A DNA stretch of 64,000 bases from Roseobacter sp. MH60115 (GTDB lineage: Bacteria > Pseudomonadota > Alphaproteobacteria > Rhodobacterales > Rhodobacteraceae), in contig NZ_JADOBQ010000005.1 in assembly GCF_015644665.1 (NCBI RefSeq), forward strand, positions 310,001-374,000. The letters are read 5' to 3'. Below the pieces are notes generated by a model. It saw only the letters and a program-made list of their open reading frames with translations, was not told where the DNA came from and ran no database searches. Position 1 is the first letter of the stretch. Each line of letters opens with the position of its first letter. This document shows positions 17,774 to 27,654 of this stretch, piece after piece. The position numbers and the translations under genes were made by a program.

Positions 17774-19498
17774 ATGAATAAGGCGATCACCGATGGCGCG
17801 CACTTGATGCCGCCGCCCTTTGCGCGGGCGCTGAGTGCCTATTCAAGCGGCGACGGCACGCCGGGGTCTGCTGACATCGAAGGGTCCGGACGGCTTGTAA
17901 CTGGAGATGGTGATTTCGGCACCTGCCTTGAGATCACCAAAACGGACGGCACACAAAGCCTGCGCTACAAGGGCGAAACGCCCCTTTTGCCGGGCTGCTA
18001 CCTGCGTATTTCCGCGCGCATCAAGGCGGTCAGCGGTCCATTGCCCGCGGTTCGGATCGGCGGGTTCGCGGGCGGTGCCGAGGGTGCGCCTGTTCCGGGT
18101 GCGCAAACCACCGGCCCGTCGCTGCGTTTGCCCGCACCGGGTGTGGTTGTGGAGGTCTCTGCGATTGTCGGCGCCGGTCTGCGTATCGGTGTCGACATGA
18201 TCTGGGGCAGGGCCGCCCTTTATGGGCACTTCGGGTTGGATGTGACGGGACCAAAAGGATCGGTGGTGCGGATCGAAAGCCTGGTGATCGAGGATGTGAC
18301 ATCGAGTTTTCTGCGCGATCTGGTCGCTGCGGTGGATGTGCGCGATTTCGGGGCACTGGGGGATGGGGAGACTGACGATGCGGCAGCCTTCGAAGCTGCC
18401 GATGCTGCGGCTTTTGGCCGTACGATATTGGTGCCGCGTGGCCAGTTCTACTTGGGGCGGGACGTGATGCTGGACGCTCCGGTTTGCTTTCAGGGGCGCG
18501 TCCTCATGCCAGACAGTGCAACCCTGCAGCTAAAGCGCAACTTCGACTTCCCGACCTACAGGGCGGCTTTTGGGGGCGATGTCATGGGGCTGCGCAAGGG
18601 ATTTCAAGCGCTGATGCAAGCCGAGGGTCAGCACAGCTTCGATCTTGGCGGCGGCGAGATCGAATTGCACGAACCTCTCATGCTGAAAATGGCGCAACCA
18701 AAAAGCGATAGCCGCTACCGCAAGACGGTGCACAACGGGCAGCTGACGGCGGTCGATGGACCGGGTTGGGAGGTCGACACCACTATGGCGGAAGGGCAGT
18801 GGACGGCTGAACACCCCACCCTGCTGACGGCCGTCGCAAATGTGGAAGAGGTTGCCGTCGGGGCCCATGTTTCAGGCCCGGATGTGCACCGTGAAACCTA
18901 TGTCCGCGCGACGGATACAGCAGCCGGGACCGTGACGTTGAGCATGCCTCTGGCAACCGGTTCAGCCAAACGGAGGTTAAGGTTCAGCCGATCTGCATAT
19001 CTTCTCGATTTCAGCGGGATCGCGGCCTTGAACAACCTAACTCTGTCGAATGTGCAATTGCAGGGCAATGGGGTGGCCAGCGGTGTGATGCTTGCGCCAG
19101 AGGGCACGGGCATGCGTTTGCAGGACTGCACGATACAGGGGGCGAAGAACCGGGCTCTGACCTCTATCGGCTCCGGTTGCGCGCATCTGGTCCTGGACCG
19201 GTGCGACGTCTTGAGCACCCGGACCGAGGAAAATGACGCGGTTGCGATCAACTTGAATGCTGAGGGCGTGCGGCTGCTGAACTGCCATGCGCATGGGCCG
19301 CACCTTTTTGCACATATCGCTGGCCAGGGAGCATTGATCACCGGGACCCACATGCAAGGCGCTGCGGGTGAGACGCCCGCTGTGATCCTGACAGAAGGCG
19401 GCACTGCTTGTGTTGTGGGCAATCACTTTCAGAACTGCACCCTAATCGTCGGCAATGAGGCCACGCTCAGCACGCCGCCGGGCAATCTGTTTTCCTAA
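17774..19498 (+). CDS. Right-handed beta-helix protein with pectate-lyase-3 domain
   Basis: 574 residues without a signal peptide. Residues about 1-180 form a carbohydrate-binding-like beta domain. VDVRDFGALGDGETDDAAAF then marks a Pectate_lyase_3 / GH28-related beta-helix that runs to the end (LQDCTIQGAKNRALTSI, LLNCHAHGPHLFAHIAGQG). Such proteins degrade or bind polysaccharide or serve as phage-tail-like fibres. The substrate is unknown. AAGGAT precedes the ATG. It is convergent with the outer-membrane-like gene that follows. Confidence 0.75.
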   Translation: MNKAITDGAHLMPPPFARALSAYSSGDGTPGSADIEGSGRLVTGDGDFGTCLEITKTDGTQSLRYKGETPLLPGCYLRISARIKAVSGPLPAVRIGGFAGGAEGAPVPGAQTTGPSLRLPAPGVVVEVSAIVGAGLRIGVDMIWGRAALYGHFGLDVTGPKGSVVRIESLVIEDVTSSFLRDLVAAVDVRDFGALGDGETDDAAAFEAADAAAFGRTILVPRGQFYLGRDVMLDAPVCFQGRVLMPDSATLQLKRNFDFPTYRAAFGGDVMGLRKGFQALMQAEGQHSFDLGGGEIELHEPLMLKMAQPKSDSRYRKTVHNGQLTAVDGPGWEVDTTMAEGQWTAEHPTLLTAVANVEEVAVGAHVSGPDVHRETYVRATDTAAGTVTLSMPLATGSAKRRLRFSRSAYLLDFSGIAALNNLTLSNVQLQGNGVASGVMLAPEGTGMRLQDCTIQGAKNRALTSIGSGCAHLVLDRCDVLSTRTEENDAVAINLNAEGVRLLNCHAHGPHLFAHIAGQGALITGTHMQGAAGETPAVILTEGGTACVVGNHFQNCTLIVGNEATLSTPPGNLFS

Positions 19499-19519
19499 GC
19501 GAGAGCTTTGTGAGGCAGG

Positions 19520-20191
19520 TCAGAAATCCCGCCAAAGGCCGAGCTTGAACTCCGTGTCACCACCGCCCTGGACCGGGACTTCAACGCCAATCTGTAGGGT
19601 GTATTTGCCCTTGCCCGGGATTATCAGCAAGGAGGGCGCGAATTTGGCAAAGACTTCGCCGCCCTGATGGGTCGTGAAGACCTGTGCCATGCCTTTGAAA
19701 TGGTCACCGAAGCCCAGCCCGATGGTCCCGTCGAGCTTGATCCGCGTTTCAAGATCGGAGCCGGGGATATTCAGGCTGCTGTCGATCACCGCCCAGCCGT
19801 ACCGCTCGCCGACCTTGATACCGCGTCCCCAGGAAATCCCGGCTTCAACGGCGGGTGTGAAGATCCTGTTTTGTGACCGGGCGCCGACGCCAACGTGCCA
19901 CGCCCATTTGTGTGTGGCATCCGGTTTGCTGATCGGAAACCGCAAAAAGACGATGCCGGAACCCGATTGCTGCAGGGTCCGGTCAATACCGTAAAAGAGG
20001 TCGGCACCGAGCGTGATATTGTCGCGCAAACCATACTCGAAATAGGCCGAGCCGGAGGTGTCCTTTTCCTGCGTGATATTGCCGGAGGTGGCGATAAACC
20101 CCTTGCCCTTTTCGCGCAGCCACGGTCCCGCGGGCGCGGCCTGTGCACCTACCAGAACAAGACTTAGGGCCAGCGCAATGAACCGCATCAT
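19520..20191 (-). CDS. Hypothetical outer-membrane protein
   Basis: 223 residues with a signal peptide (FIALALSLVLVGAQAAPAG), then alternating amphipathic strands (FIATSGNITQEKDTSGSAYF, WAWHVGVGARSQNRIFT, YTLQIGVEVPVQGG) ending in the aromatic LGLWRDF. That end suits a beta-barrel assembled by BAM. The family is not recognised. GGGAG precedes the start at 20191. Confidence 0.65.
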   Translation of the reverse strand: MMRFIALALSLVLVGAQAAPAGPWLREKGKGFIATSGNITQEKDTSGSAYFEYGLRDNITLGADLFYGIDRTLQQSGSGIVFLRFPISKPDATHKWAWHVGVGARSQNRIFTPAVEAGISWGRGIKVGERYGWAVIDSSLNIPGSDLETRIKLDGTIGLGFGDHFKGMAQVFTTHQGGEVFAKFAPSLLIIPGKGKYTLQIGVEVPVQGGGDTEFKLGLWRDF

Positions 20192-20284
20192 ACCATTCTC
20201 CCGCTGGAGATCATGGTTAACGGAAGTTAACATTTGGTTACAGGGCTCGAGCCAAGGTCCGGCAGCAGGTTCAGCCCGGCCGGG

Positions 20285-20713
20285 TCAGGCGCCCGCTGCA
20301 ACCTCACAGCGGCGAAAGAGGCTTACCGGCTTGGCGGCGCCGTCCAGAGGGATCGCAATGACTTTATCCCCCGACAGAGCCGTCGCGACATCGTTGAATT
20401 GCAAGCCGTCGAGCACATTGCCAAAACCACGGTCCGTGACGGTCAGCGCGGTTCGATCGGGGCTCATCTGATGCCGACCGGTAGAAATCGTGATCGGAGC
20501 TGATCCGGTAAACTGCAGCGCAAACACATCCGCTTTGGGCCACGGGACGGATCGGGTCAGCGTGATCGTGTAGAGTGGCTGCGTGGGGTCGTAGGTCAGT
20601 TCCACCGCCACCTCATTTGTGGCGTGGGTCAGCCGACAGGGCAGCCCGGGGGTGAATTCCCACGCCGCCGCATGACCAGCGAGACCACATATGAACAGTA
20701 CGAGAAAACGCAT
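20285..20713 (-). CDS. Hypothetical secreted protein
   Basis: 142 residues with a short signal peptide (MRFLVLFICGLAGHAAA), two cysteines (PCRLTHA and FRRCEVA) that could pair, and a beta-rich body. The open frame reaches 20890, but the upstream residues look like antisense of other DNA, so 20713 is preferred. Function unknown. Confidence 0.6.
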   Translation of the reverse strand: MRFLVLFICGLAGHAAAWEFTPGLPCRLTHATNEVAVELTYDPTQPLYTITLTRSVPWPKADVFALQFTGSAPITISTGRHQMSPDRTALTVTDRGFGNVLDGLQFNDVATALSGDKVIAIPLDGAAKPVSLFRRCEVAAGA

Positions 20714-20852
20714 ACATTCCAGATAGGCCGTGTCGAGGCCCTGGCCAGTTTCTGTCTGGCGCGATCCCCTTGCAAATCTCTGCCAGCGGCGGGTGAAAAA
20801 TGCGTGCTGCGCCCCCATATGTACCGGGATCAACTTAAGAGGAGACTGCCCT

Positions 20853-21092
20853 ATGAAGTGCCCCGTGGATGGAACAACGCTGGTGATCACCGATCGCAGC
20901 GGAGTCGAGATCGACTATTGCCCAGACTGCCGCGGGGTCTGGTTGGATCGGGGTGAGCTCGACAAGATCATTGACCGCAGCGCTTCAGCGCCGCCACCGC
21001 CACCGCCGCAACAGCGCGGGTATGACGACCGCGGCGGATATCAGAAGCGCAAAAAACGCGGCGGCTTTCTCGAAGATATCTTCGACTTCTGA
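20853..21092 (+). CDS. TFIIB-type zinc finger protein
   Basis: 79 residues. Two zinc knuckles, MKCPVDG and IDYCPDCRGVWLDRGELDKI, form a zf-TFIIB domain, followed by a proline run and a basic/Gly/Arg tail ending FLEDIFDF. Similar small proteins are common in proteobacteria and have no assigned function. The strong AAGAGGAG ribosome site places the start at 20853. Confidence 0.85.
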   Translation: MKCPVDGTTLVITDRSGVEIDYCPDCRGVWLDRGELDKIIDRSASAPPPPPPQQRGYDDRGGYQKRKKRGGFLEDIFDF

Positions 21093-21102
21093 CGCGACGC
21101 GT

Positions 21103-21441
21103 TCAGGCCACCCGGCTCATCAGCACCATCGACAGCAGCGCGCAGCCGAGGCCCGCATACTCGCGGGCATGAAGTGCCTCGCCGAACCACACCGCGCCGA
21201 TCACCGCCAACGCGATGAGCGTGAGCATGGAGTAGGCGACGCCTGCCTGGGCGAGCGTCACGTGGTGCATGGCGTAAAACCAGAAAAGCGCTGAGGTGCC
21301 GTAGAGAACGACACCAACGATCACGTAAGTAGACGTAATTGCGTGGCCTGCGTCGGCGGCGGTCTTGATGGCAAAATCGCCGAAAATGACGAGCATTGCG
21401 GTGAAAAAGGCAAAGGCATAGCCGAAGGTAAATTGGGTCAT
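21103..21441 (-). CDS. Small EamA/SMR-type membrane transporter
   Basis: 112 residues with four membrane helices, resembling small multidrug-resistance or ArnE/F-like transporters. It has an early acidic residue in the first helix region (VIFGDFAIKTAADAG), SALFWFYAMHHV and VAYSMLTLIALAVIGAVWFGEAL. Export of a drug or lipid-linked sugar is possible. It is convergent with the zinc-finger gene. Confidence 0.75.
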   Translation of the reverse strand: MTQFTFGYAFAFFTAMLVIFGDFAIKTAADAGHAITSTYVIVGVVLYGTSALFWFYAMHHVTLAQAGVAYSMLTLIALAVIGAVWFGEALHAREYAGLGCALLSMVLMSRVA

Positions 21442-21788
21442 TAGGTCACTCGTTTCTAAAAAGTACAGTTTTGAAATGAGGGCAGTGTAACACAGTTTTG
21501 CGCAGTGCCTTCAGCAATGCTGCACGGTCCGGAGACGGAAGAGAATCGCAGAGGGCGGTCGCACCCGCCGACTTGGTGCCGCGCGCGAAGAGCGTTACAA
21601 AACATACACAAAAAATGACGCTATGTGCCTGTTTCTGCGTCAGTTTATGAGCGGGTTTCTGCCACCCGTTGGCGTAAAACAGCCAAACTTCGATTTTTTG
21701 AATTCTAGCACAGGTAGTACCTTGACCTTACCTCCGCAAAGCTGGAAAGCGCTGGTTAATAAACAAATAAATGTGTGGAGATGGACTT
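21442..21788. other. Promoter region of the CTERM gene and the small transporter
   Basis: About 350 bases with no gene. It must contain the divergent promoters. An AT-rich tract lies before the CTERM start. No regulator site was recognised. Confidence 0.4.
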
Positions 21789-22466
21789 ATGGTAAAACGT
21801 TTTGCGTTGGCGGTCGCCTTGATGGTGGCGACAGCGACTGCTTCCGGGGCGGCGACAATTTCTTTTTCGGATACGGTTGCTGTTCAACCTACGAACTGGT
21901 CTGAAACTGCGTCTGTGAACAAGTTTGACCCCTCCCTTGGAACGCTGACCAGCGTGAAGTTCACGCTGTTCGGAGAAGTGATTGGAGACGCCTCTGCCGA
22001 AAGTCTTGATGCGTCGCCATCGCAGGTGACATTGGAGGTCGAGGCGCGGATCACGGCCACCGGCCCGGGGCTGCCCGGGGATCTCGGGGTTGTCATTCCG
22101 GTGACCAGCGTGGTCGAGAACTTCACCGCGTTCGACGGTGTTGTTGACTTTGACGGCACGTCAGGTGCGTCTTTCACGGGTCTGACTGGCGACGACACCG
22201 TGGTGAACGTCTACAATGACGCTGCGACTTTGGCCTTCTTTACCGGTTTGGGTACGGCTGATATCAACCTGACCGGCGAGGGTACATCCAATGGCAGCGG
22301 GTCGGGCAACCTGATCACGCAGTTTGCGACCTCTGCAGGCGGTACAATCACGGTTGAATACACCTTCGATGACGGTGACATGGCTCCGATCCCTCTGCCT
22401 GCGGGAGCCCCACTGCTGTTGGGCGCTCTGGCAGGTCTCTACCTGGTGCGCCGTAGACGCGGCTAA
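21789..22466 (+). CDS. Choice-of-anchor / VPLPA-CTERM secreted protein
   Basis: 225 residues with a signal peptide (FALAVALMVATATASGAA), a beta-sandwich body (TISFSDTVAVQPTNWSETAS) typical of choice-of-anchor domains, and a C-terminal IPLPAGAPLLLGALAGLYLV then RRRRG. The tail is a PEP-CTERM/VPLPA-type sorting signal. GGAG lies 8 bases before the ATG. It is the second such protein in the window. Confidence 0.85.
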   Translation: MVKRFALAVALMVATATASGAATISFSDTVAVQPTNWSETASVNKFDPSLGTLTSVKFTLFGEVIGDASAESLDASPSQVTLEVEARITATGPGLPGDLGVVIPVTSVVENFTAFDGVVDFDGTSGASFTGLTGDDTVVNVYNDAATLAFFTGLGTADINLTGEGTSNGSGSGNLITQFATSAGGTITVEYTFDDGDMAPIPLPAGAPLLLGALAGLYLVRRRRG

Positions 22467-22487
22467 CCTCTGAGAGAGAAAGCTTTG

Positions 22488-22520
22488 AACGGCGCGTCTG
22501 CCCAGACGCGCCGTTTTATT
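22488..22520 (+). terminator. Intrinsic terminator of the CTERM gene
   Basis: AACGGCGCGTCTG (22488-22500) pairs perfectly with 22503-22515 and is followed by a T-rich tail. It lies 21 bases after the gene and may also serve the convergent uvrB transcript, though the minus-strand tail is weaker. Confidence 0.88.
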
Positions 22521-22533
22521 CTGCGGTCGCGTT

Positions 22534-24738
22534 CTACCGGCCCTTGCGGCGCTTGACCCCACCGCGCATGCCGCCACGGCCCATGGTGCTCCGACCCGAT
22601 GCCTTCTGGGCGTCGTCTACGGCTTTCTCGACCGCGTATTGCCGGGCCATGGGGTCGTCCGCGATCGCCAGATCGACCGCTTCGAGGCGTTTGACTTCGT
22701 CGCGCAGTCGCGCCGCTTCCTCGAATTCGAGGTTTTCCGCAGCCTTGCGCATGTCAGCGCGCAAACCGTCAAGCACCGCCTGGAGGTTGCCGCCGGCCAT
22801 CTGGCTGTCGATCTTGGCTGTGACACGGCTCTGGTCGGTGTCGCCTTTGTAGAGGCCGGCGAGGATATCCTCGACGTTCTTTTTCACCGTCGCGGGGGTG
22901 ATGCCGTGCTCTTTGTTGTATTCGATCTGCTTGGCGCGGCGGCGGTCTGTCTCGGCCAGCGCCCGTTCTATCGAACCTGTGATGCGGTCGGCATACATGA
23001 TCACCCGCCCATCGGCGTTGCGCGCGGCACGACCGATGGTCTGGATGAGCGAGGTCTCGGAGCGCAGGAACCCCTCCTTATCCGCGTCGAGAATGGCCAC
23101 CAGCCCGCATTCGGGGATGTCGAGCCCCTCTCGCAGCAGGTTGATACCGATCAGCACGTCAAAGGCGCCAAGCCGCAGATCCCGCAGGATTTCGATACGC
23201 TCAATGGTGTCGATATCCGAGTGCATGTAGCGCACGCGAATGCCCTGCTCGTGCATGTATTCGGTGAGGTCTTCGGCCATGCGTTTGGTTAGCGTGGTGC
23301 AGAGCGTACGGTAGCCGTCGGCGGCAACCTTGCGCACCTCGTCCAGCAGATCGTCCACCTGCATCTCGACGGGGCGTATTTCCACTTCTGGGTCCAGAAG
23401 GCCGGTGGGGCGGATCACCTGTTCGGTAAAAACACCACCCGTCTGTTCGATCTCCCAAGATGCGGGCGTGGCGGAGACAAAGACGGACTGCGGGCGCATC
23501 GCGTCCCATTCCTCGAATTTGAGGGGGCGGTTGTCCATGCAGGAGGGCAGGCGGAAGCCGTGCTCGGCCAGCGTGAACTTGCGGCGGTAGTCGCCCTTGT
23601 ACATGCCGCCGATCTGCGGGACGGAGACGTGGGATTCGTCGGCGAAGACGATGGCGTGATCGGGGATGAACTCGAAGAGCGTGGGGGGTGGCTCGCCCGG
23701 CGCGCGACCGGTGAGATAGCGCGAGTAGTTCTCGATGCCGTTGCAGACGCCCGTGGCCTCTAACATCTCCAAATCGAAGTTCGTGCGTTGCTCAAGCCGC
23801 TGGGCTTCGAGCAGTTTGCCTTCAGAAACAAGCTGGTCGAGCCTGATCTTCAGCTCTTTCTTGATGCCGATGATGGCCTGCTGCATCGTCGGCTTCGGTG
23901 TCACGTAGTGGCTGTTAGCATATACGCGGATTTGGTCGAAATTGTCGGTTTTCTCACCGGTCAGAGGGTCAAACTCGGTGATAGATTCCAGTTCTTCGCC
24001 GAAAAAAGACAACTTCCAGGCACGGTCTTCGAGGTGGGCGGGGAAGATTTCAAGGCTGTCACCACGCACACGGAAGCTGCCGCGCTGAAACGCCTGATCG
24101 TTGCGCCGGTACTGCTGCGCCACGAGGTCGGCCATGACCTGCCGCTGGTCATAGCTGCTGCCCACCTTCAGATCTTGCGTCATCGCCCCGTAGGTCTCGA
24201 CCGAGCCGATGCCGTAGATGCAGGAGACGGAGGCCACGATGATCACATCGTCGCGTTCCAGCAGCGCCCGGGTGGCCGAGTGGCGCATCCGGTCGATCTG
24301 TTCGTTGATCTGGCTTTCCTTCTCGATGTAGGTATCCGACCGCGCTACATAAGCTTCGGGCTGGTAGTAGTCGTAATAGCTGACAAAATACTCCACCGCG
24401 TTGTCCGGGAAGAAGCCTTTGAACTCGCCATAGAGCTGCGCCGCCAGCGTCTTGTTGGGCGCTAGGATGATTGCGGGACGCTGGGTTTCCTCGATCACCT
24501 TGGCCATGGTGAAGGTCTTGCCGGTACCGGTGGCGCCCAGCAGCACCTGATCGCGCTCGCCGTCGCGCACACCCGCGCTGAGCTCTTCGATGGCGGTCGG
24601 TTGGTCGCCTGCGGGCTCGAATTCCGTGGCCATGACGAATTGTCTGCCACCCTCAAGCTTAGGACGGCTGCGTACGTCTGGGGCCGGATTGGCCATGATC
24701 AGGGGGGCGTCGGACGAATCGGTCTGGGCGTAGGGCAT
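22534..24738 (-). CDS. uvrB: Excinuclease ABC subunit B
   Basis: 734 residues. UvrB verifies DNA damage and recruits UvrC in nucleotide excision repair. Visible are Walker A GATGTGKT, the [11 protein letters not shown] beta-hairpin region, the helicase DESH box in [20 protein letters not shown], and a C-terminal UVR domain ([20 protein letters not shown]). AAGGAG precedes the ATG. The N-terminal 35 residues are an extension also seen in relatives. Confidence 0.97.
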   Translation of the reverse strand: MPYAQTDSSDAPLIMANPAPDVRSRPKLEGGRQFVMATEFEPAGDQPTAIEELSAGVRDGERDQVLLGATGTGKTFTMAKVIEETQRPAIILAPNKTLAAQLYGEFKGFFPDNAVEYFVSYYDYYQPEAYVARSDTYIEKESQINEQIDRMRHSATRALLERDDVIIVASVSCIYGIGSVETYGAMTQDLKVGSSYDQRQVMADLVAQQYRRNDQAFQRGSFRVRGDSLEIFPAHLEDRAWKLSFFGEELESITEFDPLTGEKTDNFDQIRVYANSHYVTPKPTMQQAIIGIKKELKIRLDQLVSEGKLLEAQRLEQRTNFDLEMLEATGVCNGIENYSRYLTGRAPGEPPPTLFEFIPDHAIVFADESHVSVPQIGGMYKGDYRRKFTLAEHGFRLPSCMDNRPLKFEEWDAMRPQSVFVSATPASWEIEQTGGVFTEQVIRPTGLLDPEVEIRPVEMQVDDLLDEVRKVAADGYRTLCTTLTKRMAEDLTEYMHEQGIRVRYMHSDIDTIERIEILRDLRLGAFDVLIGINLLREGLDIPECGLVAILDADKEGFLRSETSLIQTIGRAARNADGRVIMYADRITGSIERALAETDRRRAKQIEYNKEHGITPATVKKNVEDILAGLYKGDTDQSRVTAKIDSQMAGGNLQAVLDGLRADMRKAAENLEFEEAARLRDEVKRLEAVDLAIADDPMARQYAVEKAVDDAQKASGRSTMGRGGMRGGVKRRKGR

Positions 24739-24819
24739 CGGTGCTCCTTGGAGTTACCTCCAAAGTGTCATGAAACGTCAGGGGTTCAAGGGGCCAGCCT
24801 CGCCTGATGACAGAAATTG

Positions 24820-25548
24820 TCAGGTGGGCAGGCGGTTCCGGTCGACGGTCCGCAACCCGATCAGCTGACACCCCAGCGTGCGGGTCAGCGCCTCCGTCAG
24901 TTCATCGAGCGTCTCTGCGGAGGCGTAGGTACCGCCCGTGCGGTCGGCGAGGCAGCGGGCGACCGCGATCCTGCGTTCGTAATCGTCATCCTGCGGGTTG
25001 TCCCAACCAAAGTGATCGTCCCGCACCTTAAAGCCGATCACATGCACCGTCAGGTCATGGGCATCTGCGGCCAGGGTGGCCGCGAGCACACAGGGTTGGC
25101 CGTCGCAGGTTTCCTTGCCATCGGTCAACAAGACGATGACGCCCGGACGGGCGCGGTAGTCGAGCACCTCGGCAGCCTGCGCCACAGCATCCGTCAGAGG
25201 GGTTTCGCCTGCAGGCTGCAGACCGTCGACGGCATCGATGATTGGGCGGGCGGCCTCGGCACGCGGACCGAAACGCAGATCGATATTGCCGCAGGTCGCT
25301 GTCTGGCCGGGACCGTAGATCACAAGGCCAAGGCGTCGCACGGCCGCAATCTGCGGGATGCTGTTGTGGATTGCCCGACGCGCCTCGAAAATGCGCGGCT
25401 CATCCAGCAGGTTGAACCCCATCTCCGACATGGACCCGGACCCGTCGAAAACGATCATCGCATCCTCTGTACAGCTCTGCGACGCAGGCAGCGTCGCGGG
25501 CAAAAGCGTTGCTGCACAGGCCGATAAGATGCGCAAGGTCAGTCGCAA
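24820..25548 (-). CDS. Secreted von Willebrand factor A domain protein
   Basis: 242 residues with a signal peptide (LRILSACAATLLPATLPASQ) and a VWA domain. The MIDAS motif is in IVFDGSGSMSEM, the conserved Thr is in AGETPLTDAV, and the Asp in LLTDGKETCDG. Cysteine-rich loops suggest disulfides. Such proteins bind partners through a metal ion; the partner is unknown. It lies between uvrB and radC on the same strand. Confidence 0.85.
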   Translation of the reverse strand: MRLTLRILSACAATLLPATLPASQSCTEDAMIVFDGSGSMSEMGFNLLDEPRIFEARRAIHNSIPQIAAVRRLGLVIYGPGQTATCGNIDLRFGPRAEAARPIIDAVDGLQPAGETPLTDAVAQAAEVLDYRARPGVIVLLTDGKETCDGQPCVLAATLAADAHDLTVHVIGFKVRDDHFGWDNPQDDDYERRIAVARCLADRTGGTYASAETLDELTEALTRTLGCQLIGLRTVDRNRLPT

Positions 25549-25643
25549 GGGTCACGCCTTTCCTGTTCCGGGTAGCCCACCCTCACAGGGTCGGGACCGT
25601 TCTGTCAACGTCCAGTCGCCGGTCATCTGACAAGGCGTTGGAG

Positions 25644-26459
25644 TCAGAGCAGCCCCAGCGTGCGGAAAGACGTCTCTTCCTTCTTGCCGATGATGACATG
25701 GTCATGCACCCGCAGGTCGATGACCTGACAGGCCATGACGATCTGCTCCGTCATCGTAACGTCAGCCTGACTGGGAGACGGATCGCCCGAGGGATGATTG
25801 TGCACGAGGATTAGGGCTGAGGCGTTGAGTTCCAGCGCGCGCTTCACCACCTCGCGGGGGTAGACCGGGACGTGATTGACCGTGCCCCGCGCCTGTTCTT
25901 CATCCGCGATGACAACGTTTTTGTTGTCCAGAAAGAGAATGCGGAATTGCTCGGTATCCCGGTGCGCCATTGTTGTGCGGCAATAGGTGATCAGTTCTTC
26001 CCAGCATGACAGGGCGCAGCGTTTCAGCACCTTTGCCTGCGCCATCCGGTGGGCAAAAGCCTCGACCAATCGCAGTTGCAGATAGACTTTCTTGGTGGTG
26101 CCGCGGACCTGCAGCAGGCGGTGCTCTGAGGCGGCAACCACGCCGTTCAGATCTCCGAAAGTCTCCAGCAGTCTTTTGGCCAGAGGTTTCACGTCAATGC
26201 GTTCGATGGCGTTAAACAACAAGAGTTCCAGAAGCTCGTATTCCGGCATCGGGGCATGACCCCCTGTCAGAAAACGGGTGCGCAGCCGCGCGCGGTGTCC
26301 CATGTAATGAGGGGAGGGGCCGCCGCCGTGCCCGGCAAACTCGCCGGCGGCCAGCGGTCTCGTCTCGACGCCGCTGGGAATGCGGCGCTCCAATTCCTCC
26401 AACCCGCGCAACGCAGCTTCGGAAAACCCATGTCTCATATCGGCACACATCAATCCCAT
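25644..26459 (-). CDS. radC: RadC family protein (JAB/MPN metalloprotease fold)
   Basis: 271 residues. A helix-hairpin-helix region (MPEYELLELLLFNAIERIDV) precedes the JAMM-like domain with LVHNHPSGDPSPSQAD, the zinc-binding signature. RadC is no longer thought to be a general repair protein, and its role is unsettled. The start at 26459 is preferred; the frame is open to 26540, but that part is AT-rich promoter DNA. Confidence 0.93.
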   Translation of the reverse strand: MGLMCADMRHGFSEAALRGLEELERRIPSGVETRPLAAGEFAGHGGGPSPHYMGHRARLRTRFLTGGHAPMPEYELLELLLFNAIERIDVKPLAKRLLETFGDLNGVVAASEHRLLQVRGTTKKVYLQLRLVEAFAHRMAQAKVLKRCALSCWEELITYCRTTMAHRDTEQFRILFLDNKNVVIADEEQARGTVNHVPVYPREVVKRALELNASALILVHNHPSGDPSPSQADVTMTEQIVMACQVIDLRVHDHVIIGKKEETSFRTLGLL

Positions 26460-26635
26460 GTCATCCACGTGAGTCGGATGTTGGGAAATCAAGGTTAGCG
26501 AAATCTTAATCGCATCGATTTTTGAGAAGATTGTTTGCAATTGGTGCTCAATCTGACGGCAGCGGCGGAAATGGCATCTTGCTCCAGAGGGTTAAATCTC
26601 CGATATACAAGGCAAGACCTATGAGGAGCCAGGCC

Positions 26636-26947
26636 ATGCGCGCACGCATCTACCAGCCCGCCAAGACGGCGATGCAATCCGGGACCGCCAAGACCCACGG
26701 ATGGGTGCTGGAATTCGCCCCGGCCTCGGCGCGCGAAGTTGATCCGCTGATGGGGTGGACTTCGTCGGACGACACGCAAAGCCAGGTGCGCCTGCGGTTC
26801 AAAACCAAGGCGGACGCGGTCGAATACGCGCAGGAAAACGGCATTGAGGCGGACGTACAGGAACCCAAGAAACGGCGTCCGAACATCCGTCCCGGTGGCT
26901 ATGGCGAAAATTTCGCGACGGGACGGCGTGGTGCCTGGACCCACTGA
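26636..26947 (+). CDS. NDUFS4-type NADH dehydrogenase accessory subunit
   Basis: 103 residues. [15 protein letters not shown] at the N-terminus and [19 protein letters not shown] in the middle match the alphaproteobacterial complex I accessory subunit related to mitochondrial NDUFS4. It probably stabilises the NADH-binding arm. The ATG at 26636 follows AGGAG. Its stop overlaps the next gene by one base (TGATG). Confidence 0.93.
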   Translation: MRARIYQPAKTAMQSGTAKTHGWVLEFAPASAREVDPLMGWTSSDDTQSQVRLRFKTKADAVEYAQENGIEADVQEPKKRRPNIRPGGYGENFATGRRGAWTH

Positions 26948-27429
26948 TGGGATTTGATATTGCCCGCGCACAGGTGTCAGAGGAGGATGTCGCGGCATTG
27001 CTCGATCGACACTTCGAGTTGATGCGTGCGCAATCTCCTGCGGAAAGCTGCCACGTCTTGCCAGCCGAAGACCTCGCCGCGGCTGACGTCTCGCTTTTTG
27101 CGTTGCGGGATCAGGGGCAGCTTCTTGCCATCGGGGCAATCCGAAACTTTGGCGACTGGGGTGAGTTGAAATCCATGCATACGGCGCAGGAAGCGCGCGG
27201 GCGCGGCGCGGGCAAGGCGATGCTGACGGCGCTGATGCAAGAGGCGCGTGCGCTGGGGCTGAAATATCTGAACCTGGAGACCGGGTCCGGCGCGGACCAT
27301 CTGGCTGCGCGGCGTCTCTATGAGGCGGCAGGTTTTTCGGAGTGCCCGCCGTTTGGCGACTACGTGGCTGACCCGCTGAGCGTTTTCATGACGCGCAGGC
27401 TCCGGGTGCCTGAGCAGCAGGGTATTTGA
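26947..27429 (+). CDS. GNAT family N-acetyltransferase
   Basis: 160 residues. The acetyl-CoA loop is visible as EARGRGAGKAMLTAL, with SLFALRDQGQLLAIGAIR before it and AARRLYEAAGFSECPPFGDY after it, the typical fold order. The substrate is unknown. The start overlaps the NDUFS4-like stop, so the two are co-transcribed. Confidence 0.88.
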   Translation: MGFDIARAQVSEEDVAALLDRHFELMRAQSPAESCHVLPAEDLAAADVSLFALRDQGQLLAIGAIRNFGDWGELKSMHTAQEARGRGAGKAMLTALMQEARALGLKYLNLETGSGADHLAARRLYEAAGFSECPPFGDYVADPLSVFMTRRLRVPEQQGI

Positions 27430-27654
27430 CATCTTAACCACCCCGTGGAGCGGTGGAGCGGGGCGCTGGTGGAGCGCACAGGTCGACTGCGTGTCAGCTT
27501 TCAAACCCGTTTGCTGCGCTTGGTCCTTTAGGTCCATTCAACCGGCGGCACAAAGCGACACCTGGTTGCGAAGAGATCAACCACGCTTACATTCAGCACT
27601 ACACTAAATACTCTCGGTGCCTCGAAACGGCCTCCTCCGGTCAAAAGGGAACAC

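Noticed and set aside
27430-27654. RNA gene in the 225-base gap before the uracil-DNA glycosylase
   Set aside because: No tRNA-like fold or strong hairpin was seen.
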